A stretch of 64,000 nucleotides of DNA from Spongorhabdus nitratireducens (GTDB taxonomy: Bacteria; Pseudomonadota; Gammaproteobacteria; Pseudomonadales; Endozoicomonadaceae), in the NCBI GenBank assembly GCA_947387575.1, contig CANDOC010000002.1, positions 188,501 through 252,500 on the forward strand, written 5' to 3'. Positions 57,650 through 64,000 of the stretch are shown in pieces. Position numbers and translations under genes: made by a program. The notes beneath the pieces were generated by a model, which did not search any database, had not been told where the DNA came from, and worked only from the letters and a program-made list of their open reading frames with translations. Each line of letters starts with the position of its first letter. The first letter of the stretch is position 1.

Positions 57650-58306
57650 TTAGAAACGATAGACAACACTGACTGTTTTAATATCAATACCGTCTTCATC
57701 CTCGATTCCGTGGAATCGCTCCCATTCAGCACGCACACTGATATTATCGGCCAGGTTTGCTGACAATCCTCCACCGAACAGGTAGTCAAAACCATTATCT
57801 TTTTCTGTTTTGTTTACAGAGACACCCTGAGCATTACTACCTTTAACACTGAATTCATGTTCCCAGTAATGCATACCAACCCGACCAAAAACGCCAACCC
57901 ATTCATTAAAAGACCATTGCCCTAACAGCGAGGTCGAAGCTGCCTGATATTCAGAATCCAGCTTGCCACTTAAAGTTGAAGTCGTACCATTCTGAGTCAC
58001 CGTCGCGGTGAAATGTCCCGAAGTATGTCCCAGGTCTTGATAGCTTGCTTCTATCGCAAAGTGATTATTAATTTGATAGCCAGTGAAAACTTTCCAGACA
58101 TTGGTTCCGTCTTTTTCTCCAGCAGACAGAGTTGTAATACCAAGCCCTGTTTTATTCATCACTTTACGAACATCAGGCCCTCGCTCATGACCAACAACTT
58201 CTACTTCGCCACTACCTCCAGCAACCCCCATATACCAAGCTGAATCCGCATACGCTGTATTAGCAAGAAAATAAGCCGCAGCTATCAAGACCAGACTTTT
58301 ATTCAT
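57650..58306 (-). CDS. Small outer-membrane beta-barrel protein (OmpA-like barrel)
   Basis: The 218-aa product has a signal peptide (ending YADS near residue 21). Alternating beta strands include WYMGVAGGSGEVEV, FTGYQINNHFAIEASYQDLG, SFNEWVGVFGRVGMHYW, and a C-terminal VSVVYRF ending in Phe, as in eight-stranded OmpA-like barrels. There is no periplasmic domain. It is upstream of the DUF924 gene with 30 bp between. Role unknown. Confidence 0.82.
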   Translation of the reverse strand: MNKSLVLIAAAYFLANTAYADSAWYMGVAGGSGEVEVVGHERGPDVRKVMNKTGLGITTLSAGEKDGTNVWKVFTGYQINNHFAIEASYQDLGHTSGHFTATVTQNGTTSTLSGKLDSEYQAASTSLLGQWSFNEWVGVFGRVGMHYWEHEFSVKGSNAQGVSVNKTEKDNGFDYLFGGGLSANLADNISVRAEWERFHGIEDEDGIDIKTVSVVYRF

Positions 58307-58535
58307 GGTGTTGCCCCTTTTCTTTTATTTTCTCTTTAAAACACCTTGTTATTTTTTCATCTTATCACCAAGCCGAATTAAAAGACTCAGCTCTGATCTT
58401 CAAATACTGATTATTTTATTAATCACCAGCAAGAGTTGTGATTTTTTATTTATAGTGTTCAGCTTGGAATGCAATTAAAAACAGAAGGGCAACGATATTC
58501 TCTATTGCCCATATCTCCTGATAGTATTAGCCAGG

Positions 58536-59504
58536 CTAAAAGGCCTGATCAGTTTTATCCGAGTTTTCTATTACAGCAGTTTTTTCCAGAGCACTGCAGT
58601 GATCAAATAAAACAGACCTGAACCAGGCCTGCTCTGGATTACGATGCTGTAACCTGTGCCAGGTCAAAAGATAATCAGAGTCCAGAGTTGCCAACTCAAC
58701 AGGCAGTTTTACTGCGCTCAAGTGATGCCGTTCAAGCAATGGCTCACACATATCCAGCGTACCAATCATCAGCGACCGGGTTTTACTGACAACTTCTAGC
58801 GCTGCATGGATATCTGTTGCCGTCAGCAGTACATCACGGCGCAGCATCATCTCTGTCAGTTGCTGCATCAGCGGATGATCCTTGAATTCGTAGTATCTCA
58901 GGCTGATATGTGGATAACTGAGAAATTCATCCATATTCAACCGCTCTTTCGTAGCAAGAGGATGATCATTTGCCAGAAAAATAACAGGGCGCGCGGGCCC
59001 AATTCTGCGCTGATACAAATCAGGCCTGTCCTGCACAGCGATATTGATACAGGCATCCAGCTTGCCTGTACTCATGGCCTGGCTACTTTCCTCATTCCAG
59101 GTTGTCAGATGTAGCCTCACACCAGGTGCCACTCTGCCTAAATAAGTCAGTAATCGCGGTAGCAGCTGTACCGAAAGGTGCTCCATCAGACTGATGTTGA
59201 ATGTCTGACTGCATTCGAAAGGATCAAATTTTGGCGGTTCGACAAGCCGTGAAACCTGTCCCAGGGTTCCGCTCAGCTCTTCCTGCAACTCCAGAGCACG
59301 ATTCGTTGGCTGCAGCCCGTGAGGTCTGCGGATAAACAACTCATCACCAAACACATCACGTAACCGGCCAAGCGCTCGACTGATAGCAGATTGACTCAGA
59401 CTGAGACGCCGAGCAGCACGACTGACACTGCACTCTTCCAGCAATACATGCAGAGTAACCAACAGGTTCAAGTCATATCGACGAAGTTTATCAGGACGTA
59501 ACAA
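58536..59504 (-). CDS. LysR-family transcriptional regulator
   Basis: The 322-aa protein has an N-terminal winged helix (LRRYDLNLLVTLHVLLEECSVSRAARRLSLSQSAISRAL) followed by a substrate-binding domain. The start is TTG 59504, preceded by GGAGAGG; I see no in-frame ATG. It resembles NodD/SyrM-type regulators by the early DLNLL and FVRR-like DELFIRRPHGLQPTNRA motif. No obvious target gene sits divergently next to it. Confidence 0.88.
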   Translation of the reverse strand: MLRPDKLRRYDLNLLVTLHVLLEECSVSRAARRLSLSQSAISRALGRLRDVFGDELFIRRPHGLQPTNRALELQEELSGTLGQVSRLVEPPKFDPFECSQTFNISLMEHLSVQLLPRLLTYLGRVAPGVRLHLTTWNEESSQAMSTGKLDACINIAVQDRPDLYQRRIGPARPVIFLANDHPLATKERLNMDEFLSYPHISLRYYEFKDHPLMQQLTEMMLRRDVLLTATDIHAALEVVSKTRSLMIGTLDMCEPLLERHHLSAVKLPVELATLDSDYLLTWHRLQHRNPEQAWFRSVLFDHCSALEKTAVIENSDKTDQAF

Positions 59505-59617
59505 CAGACAGCCTCTCCAGCCAACCGGGAGTTATTTATTCTTTCATGTCAGAAAAGCGATACGGATAATTTCAGCCATTCTGTCATGAGTTCGAAGCAG
59601 CCTGTTTGCGCAAGTCA

Positions 59618-59688
59618 GCCCCTAGGGGCAACTTGTTTTAACAACACAAGCCCTGGACCGGGCAGGATATCGGTCACAGAGCTTGTGT
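59618..59688. repeat. Small palindromic sequences in the FadL-LysR gap
   Basis: A 12-bp palindrome GCCCCTAGGGGC at 59618-59629 and an inverted repeat ACACAAGC (59644-59651) / GCTTGTGT (59681-59688). ACACAAGCCCT also occurs in an arm of the palindromic element at 55556, so this may be a decayed relative. It could equally be a terminator-type structure. Confidence 0.3.
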
Positions 59689-59784
59689 GAGTATTCGTAT
59701 TTTTTCGTAACGCTGATATTCAGCACCAGTATTCAGCAAACAAGGAGCATCCTGCTCAAAGTCAGCCCGACATTATACATACCA

Positions 59785-61080
59785 TCAGAAACGGTGGTTG
59801 TATTGAACACTGAAGATTTGCACATTACCTCGAGTCACTTTCGAGCGGTAATTCAAGTCAATTTTTCCCACACCCGGAATATCAGGCGACTGTACCTGGT
59901 TGATATCAACTGTATCTCCATGGAGATAAGCATAACCAAAATCTAGCTTCTGCTCAGAACTGATTTTCCAGCTGGCTCCAAGTGTGTACCATGTCCGGTC
60001 AGTATCCGGAATACGATAAGTTCTATATTTGTCACTGGTAGGGGTTTCATCATAGGCAACCCCGGCTCTCAATAACAGATCCGGTCGCAAATCATGAGTC
60101 ACGCCAACAGCATACCGCCAGGTATCTTTCCATTTCAGGGTTTCTTTATAATCAAAAGCAATTCCGTCTTTTAGCTTGGGAGCAATCTCCTTAAGACTGG
60201 ACCAGCCAATTCTCATCACACTGGCATGTAAGGCAGTCACGTCTGTGAGTCGTTGCCAAATTGAAAGCTCTGTAATTTCAGGCATATCGAGCTTTACATG
60301 ACCTTTTTTATTATGCCATTGACTGTTAATGTCCGATTTAACTTTACCTTCGATTTTAGTATCGATCTGTGAGCGGTATGTAAGGCCTATACGTGTCTGA
60401 TCACTGACTTCCCATAACACACCCATATTCCAACCATAAGCCCAGTCATCCCCATCCATTTTGAAGACTTTTTTTGATGACAGCGCCGCTGGCAGAGGTG
60501 CTGGTATGGTTTGTGGAAAAGTGGACGATATCGAAGCATCAATAAACAGAGCATTAAGGCCAAGACCAAAGCTGAAATGATCATTCAGCCGATATGCCAG
60601 ACTTGGATTGAAATTAACTGTTGTGATCGCGCTTTCATCAGCAGCAAGGGTAATATTGGATTTTTTCCCGTAATCTGTACTCAACCCAAAGTTAGAGAAA
60701 ATACCAAAACCCAGAGCCCACTGATTATCAATGGGGTGTACATAATAAAGTGCAGGGATATATTCCTTTCCGGCAACCTTATCTTCCTTGAGGTGCATTA
60801 TATTAGTGTTGGCAACACTGATATCTCCTTCTACCCGTACATCAGGTATGACACAGGTACCAACGAGAGTCAGTTCCGGCCTCTCCAGCATGCTCATGGC
60901 TGCCGGATTGCGTGCAACAACAGAGGCATCATCAGCCATCGCTGCCTCACCGGCAAAGGCACGACCTAGGCCGGCGGCACTGTGTTCATTCAGCTGGAAG
61001 CCGGCAGCTTCGGCTTGCTGCATTAGAGGCGTTAGAGATAAAGCAAGTGCGGACAGAGGTAATAGTTTTTTGTACTGCAT
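59785..61080 (-). CDS. FadL/OmpP1-family outer-membrane transporter (copy 1)
   Basis: A hydrophobic-substrate porin, 431 aa, with a signal peptide ending QAEA-A. The N-terminal plug signature GFQLNEHSAAGLGRAFAGEAAMADDASVVARNPAAM matches FadL/TodX proteins. It ends in a barrel strand with terminal Phe (YNHRF). The start is set at ATG 61080; the longer frame to 61146 lacks support. It follows a second FadL gene, separated by a strong terminator. Confidence 0.9.
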   Translation of the reverse strand: MQYKKLLPLSALALSLTPLMQQAEAAGFQLNEHSAAGLGRAFAGEAAMADDASVVARNPAAMSMLERPELTLVGTCVIPDVRVEGDISVANTNIMHLKEDKVAGKEYIPALYYVHPIDNQWALGFGIFSNFGLSTDYGKKSNITLAADESAITTVNFNPSLAYRLNDHFSFGLGLNALFIDASISSTFPQTIPAPLPAALSSKKVFKMDGDDWAYGWNMGVLWEVSDQTRIGLTYRSQIDTKIEGKVKSDINSQWHNKKGHVKLDMPEITELSIWQRLTDVTALHASVMRIGWSSLKEIAPKLKDGIAFDYKETLKWKDTWRYAVGVTHDLRPDLLLRAGVAYDETPTSDKYRTYRIPDTDRTWYTLGASWKISSEQKLDFGYAYLHGDTVDINQVQSPDIPGVGKIDLNYRSKVTRGNVQIFSVQYNHRF

Positions 61081-61180
61081 ACAACCTAAACCTTTGACGG
61101 CGACACTGCCGACAGAAATTAGTTTTCGTGATTTGTGTCTCAGCACGAAAAGCTAGTTTAGTTTCAGCAGAGCTGCACAA

Positions 61181-61214
61181 AAAAAGGCCGCCCGGTTTCC
61201 CGGACGGCCTTTTT
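61181..61214. terminator. Terminator between the two FadL genes
   Basis: A 15-bp stem with one mismatch (AAAAAGGCCGCCCGG / CCGGACGGCCTTTTT) and a 4-nt loop, with A-run and T-run on either side, immediately after the second FadL gene. It implies separate transcription of the two copies. Confidence 0.9.
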
Positions 61215-61230
61215 AAAAAGATCTCTGTTA

Positions 61231-62556
61231 TCAGAATACGTAGTTCAGCTGCACACCGATAATGTGAGAGCTGTTGTTGTATTCACCAACCAGACGGCCA
61301 TAAGGCGCATTTACGGAGCCATCTTTGTTGTGCTTGTCTTCATCTATTTTACTTTTCTTCAGCTTGACGTAAGCGTAGGCAAAGTCGATGTCCATGCTTT
61401 CAGACAGCTTATAGTTGGCACCCAGGGTAAACCAGTTACGGTCTGAATCAGGAGAACGTACAGTACGGGTCTTGTCAGTAACCGGGGACTCATCAAACAT
61501 ATAACCGGCACGTAACAGCAGCTCGTCGTTGTACTGATAGGATGTACCCAGAGAGAAGGCCCAGGTATTTTTCCAGTTCATGGGAACATATGAATATACA
61601 TTCGGGCTTGTAGTCACAACATGGAATTGTTCAAACCGGCTCCAGCGTGTCCATGTCACATCAGACATGACGGTCCAGCGGTCATCAATTTTGTGAGTTA
61701 CACTGGCGAGTACTTTTTCCGGCATTGTAATCTTGAGACTTGCATCCAGCTTCTGGTTGGGAGCGACAGCTGGAGATGCATTCTCGATTTTGAAATCACC
61801 CTTCAATTCGAATTCCAGCTTGGAATGATACGCCAGTCCAAGGGTGGTTGCTTCGGTAACATTCCAGGTCGCACCAATATTCCAACCGATCGTAGTATCG
61901 TCACCTTCGACAATAGCATCGGCTTGTACTGGCACAGGAGCAGGCAACCAGCTCTTTTGCGTAAGCTCTCCCTTAACATAAGAACCTACCAAGCCAAAAC
62001 CAACAGAAACATCATCGGTAAATTTATATGCCAGAGTTCCCTGCAGGTTTACAACCTTGACGCTGGTTTTATCTCCGAAATATTTACCTGCCCAGTTATT
62101 TTTGTAATCCAGTTCGATACCGTACGGTGCATAACTTGCCAAACCAAAACTCAGCTTGTCATTGACTGGCATGGTGAAATAACCGAAAGGAACCAATGTT
62201 CCACTCTGAAACTTCTTTGTTTTGCCACTAATAGTACCACCGGGCCCGGTGTAACTACCTTCAAATTCACCACCATCCATGATGTAGTCGGTGCCTACAG
62301 CAATCTGCTTGCCCTCAAGCATACTGATAGCTGCCGGGTTTGAAGCTGAGATAGATGCATCAACAGCATTGGAAGCACGGCCTGCAAAACCTGTCCCCAA
62401 GTAACTGGCAGACTGTTCGTTGATACCGTAACCGGCAGCTTGTACCAGTGAAGCCTGGGATGCTACGGCAATAGCAGATGCCAGCAGTGCTTTACGGCTG
62501 ATCCGGGCCAGTGTGTGTTTGGTATTGTTATGGACAAGGCGGGATGCGTGAGCCAT
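61231..62556 (-). CDS. FadL/OmpP1-family outer-membrane transporter (copy 2)
   Basis: The 441-aa paralogue of the neighbouring FadL gene has a longer signal region (residues 1-40). The plug signature GYGINEQSASYLGTGFAGRASNAVDASISASNPAAISML is present, and the C-terminus ends VQLNYVF. The two copies share the plug, the WxLGxxY-type strands and the RSPDSDRNWFTLG segment but differ widely elsewhere. The ATG 62556 has GGAG upstream. Two palindromes in the leader suggest regulation. Confidence 0.92.
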   Translation of the reverse strand: MAHASRLVHNNTKHTLARISRKALLASAIAVASQASLVQAAGYGINEQSASYLGTGFAGRASNAVDASISASNPAAISMLEGKQIAVGTDYIMDGGEFEGSYTGPGGTISGKTKKFQSGTLVPFGYFTMPVNDKLSFGLASYAPYGIELDYKNNWAGKYFGDKTSVKVVNLQGTLAYKFTDDVSVGFGLVGSYVKGELTQKSWLPAPVPVQADAIVEGDDTTIGWNIGATWNVTEATTLGLAYHSKLEFELKGDFKIENASPAVAPNQKLDASLKITMPEKVLASVTHKIDDRWTVMSDVTWTRWSRFEQFHVVTTSPNVYSYVPMNWKNTWAFSLGTSYQYNDELLLRAGYMFDESPVTDKTRTVRSPDSDRNWFTLGANYKLSESMDIDFAYAYVKLKKSKIDEDKHNKDGSVNAPYGRLVGEYNNSSHIIGVQLNYVF

Positions 62557-62583
62557 GACTACTCCAGAGGTCTTTTAAAACGA

Positions 62584-62603
62584 TGAACATATCCGAATGT
62601 TCA
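62584..62603. promoter_or_regulatory. Palindrome upstream of FadL copy 2, possible operator
   Basis: A perfect 7-6-7 inverted repeat TGAACAT-ATCCGA-ATGTTCA, 28-47 bp before the ATG. It could bind a dimeric regulator, but the consensus is not one I recognise. Confidence 0.4.
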
Positions 62604-62655
62604 CAAAAGAAGACGTCCAGACCGCCACACTTGTGTTGACTGCGCTCAATCTCAA

Positions 62656-62672
62656 CGTTCTTTGTAAGAACG
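62656..62672. promoter_or_regulatory. Second palindrome upstream of FadL copy 2
   Basis: A perfect 7-3-7 inverted repeat CGTTCTT-TGT-AAGAACG, about 100 bp before the ATG. Possible operator or hairpin; regulator unknown. Confidence 0.35.
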
Positions 62673-63043
62673 ACTCCCTGACGGAACGCATTTACATTTT
62701 TAATGTCGTGTACTTGTGACGGTCAGATGATTGACGACCGCACTCTATCCAAGAAGTTTCTTAACAACCAATGACATTATATGGAATCAGATATTACAGA
62801 AACGCATATCAAGTTACATTCAGAAACACTTCAAAAACAGTGTAATTTATTCACCAAAAGTGAATTTAACCGGTTTATCAATCCAAAAACAGGGGCTTTT
62901 CGTTACAGATAGGGTGTAAAGCTTTATTACGGAGATATGCAGTGAATGCAAAAGAAGCCAGAGCAATAAAGAGTACTCAGGATAACTGATGCAGACCGAT
63001 GCTCTCTCAAGCACCAGTCCGAATTAGCTTGCTGACGAAAAGA

Positions 63044-63997
63044 TCAGGATCTGTCCAACTCTTGAGGCTTCGGTTCTGAACTTCGCTTGGCAACAACCAG
63101 CTTATAACTGATCAGGTCATGGTAAACCCCCCAGCGCATAAACCCGACACCGATTCTCAGTCGCCACCACAATTTGGAGCGAATCATTGAACCCAGGTTT
63201 TCATGGTGCTGGGAAAACCAGTAGCAAAAGCCGGAGATGACATCTTCAGTGAGATCCAGCATCTCTACCTGATCAAACCCGGCCTCATTCAGCAACTTCA
63301 AATATTGATCCTCTGTCTTCAGAGTATCCTGATGGATTCCTCTTGCAGCCGAGAGTAGCCGGAGCTTTCTTGCTTCTCTGGCATCATTGCAGGGTCTGGA
63401 CTGAATAAAGTCGGTCATTACCAGAACACCGTCTTTTGTCAGCAGTCGGTTGGCCTGTTCAAGAAAAACCGGGCGACGTTCAAAGCTGACTGCACTGTCG
63501 AGTGCGATGACCTTATTCACACTACCCGCTTCGCGCTGGCGCAGGATTTTTTCATTTCCCAGTTGCAGTCGTATCTCACCCGATTCATCAAACCGGCCCC
63601 GACCGGATTCCAGCAACTGTTCATCATCTGTCAGACCGACAATCTGTTCGACCTGATAGTAATCCCGCCACATCCGCAACTGATCAAGACTGGTAAATCC
63701 TGCATCCAGTACCCGGTCACCGGGAGACAGACAGGCTTTGTCAGCAACCAGCCCGGCCAGCTCCTGACAAGCTTTCGGATAGGTTGCAGCATCCCGCCAG
63801 TAACCCAGCAGATGCCAGTCAGAGCGTGCAGACGGGCCAGTATTGAGCAGCCAGCGATCCTCACTCTCAAGACGCCCCTGGCGAACCCCCAGAATATTTT
63901 GTTGGAACATCCGCAGGCCGTAGCCCAAGACCCCGGACATAATCAGCCAAGTACAGAATACACCCAGCAGAAACGCACTAATCCACACGCCACTCAC
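63044..63997 (-). CDS. Membrane-anchored SAM-dependent methyltransferase (start near right edge)
   Basis: A 317-aa class I methyltransferase-like protein. There is an N-terminal membrane segment (residues about 4-28, WISAFLLGVFCTWLIMSGVLGYG). The Rossmann core follows with a SAM-binding GDRVLDAGF (near residue 92) and an acidic VDIVGL-like strand end QIVGLTDDE. VIALDSAVSF and DGVLVMTDF are the later core strands. The apparent start is GTG 63997 at the window edge, so the true start may lie outside. Substrate unknown. Confidence 0.72.
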   Translation of the reverse strand: MSGVWISAFLLGVFCTWLIMSGVLGYGLRMFQQNILGVRQGRLESEDRWLLNTGPSARSDWHLLGYWRDAATYPKACQELAGLVADKACLSPGDRVLDAGFTSLDQLRMWRDYYQVEQIVGLTDDEQLLESGRGRFDESGEIRLQLGNEKILRQREAGSVNKVIALDSAVSFERRPVFLEQANRLLTKDGVLVMTDFIQSRPCNDAREARKLRLLSAARGIHQDTLKTEDQYLKLLNEAGFDQVEMLDLTEDVISGFCYWFSQHHENLGSMIRSKLWWRLRIGVGFMRWGVYHDLISYKLVVAKRSSEPKPQELDRS

Positions 63998-64000
63998 TCC

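Larger units (their letters stand above)
62557..63043. other. Intergenic region upstream of FadL copy 2, 487 bp, no gene seen
   Basis: No coding frame is supported. It contains two short palindromes (62584-62603 and 62656-62672) near the FadL start, and AT-rich sequence further upstream. The remainder towards 63043 holds nothing I recognise. Confidence 0.6.

Noticed and set aside
61621-62343. A 240-codon plus-strand frame opposite FadL copy 2
   Set aside because: Shadow of the FadL coding sequence; no start signal or homology features.
62731-62919. Small 62-codon ORF upstream of FadL copy 2
   Set aside because: No ribosome site, AT-rich composition and no recognisable features; probably chance.

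Overview
The window looks like a stretch of a gammaproteobacterial chromosome, probably a marine Oceanospirillales-type organism and possibly Endozoicomonas-like. This placement is inferred from gene order and protein style: an M16 peptidase pair divergent from ftsY-ftsE-ftsX-rpoH, arginine succinyltransferase genes, tandem FadL porins and AcuI. No rRNA, tRNA or CRISPR array was seen.

Layout. 1-1805: two M16-family peptidase genes (minus), the second running off the left edge. 2014-6621: ftsY, ftsE, ftsX and rpoH (plus). 6711-29200: a type VI secretion (T6SS) locus in three blocks. The first is a minus-strand tssA-hcp-tssB-tssC-tssE-tssF-tssG operon. The second is a central plus-strand vgrG operon with two small accessory genes, next to exported TraB/GumN, Sel1-repeat and DUF945 proteins. 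The third is a minus-strand FHA-tssJ-tssK-tssL-tssM-kinase operon. The locus is bounded on both sides by unrelated genes and encodes every core component except the ClpV/TssH ATPase. Its TssC also lacks the usual N-terminal segment. 29324-33160: a soluble hybrid histidine kinase with six tandem PAS modules, divergent from the FHA gene.

33282-39227: acuI, an OprD-type porin, and a partial arginine succinyltransferase (AST) cluster (astC, a DUF1338 protein, astA). 39504-48330: molybdenum metabolism (moaA, modB-modC, and a mobA-moaB-moaC-moaD-moaE-modA run) interrupted by a Spo0M-like protein and two lipoproteins. 48538-51827: a putative 2-oxoglutarate/Fe(II) oxygenase, then an operon of a YbaK protein, a PuuE-type deacetylase and a GNAT acetyltransferase. 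51926-53179: an AT-richer orphan gene for a secreted protein of unknown function. 53459-56899: gcvH and an iron(III) ABC transporter (binding protein and fused permease). A 261-bp, highly palindromic element, probably a miniature inverted-repeat element, sits between the binding-protein and permease genes.

57014-63997: a DUF924 protein, a small outer-membrane barrel, a LysR regulator, two tandem FadL-type transporters, and a membrane-anchored methyltransferase reaching the right edge. The strongest items for follow-up are the ClpV-less T6SS with its short sheath protein, the palindromic element in the iron-uptake operon, the oxygenase/deacetylase/acetyltransferase neighbourhood, and the structured intergenic regions around the moa genes. 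All functional calls come from reading the sequence without database searches.
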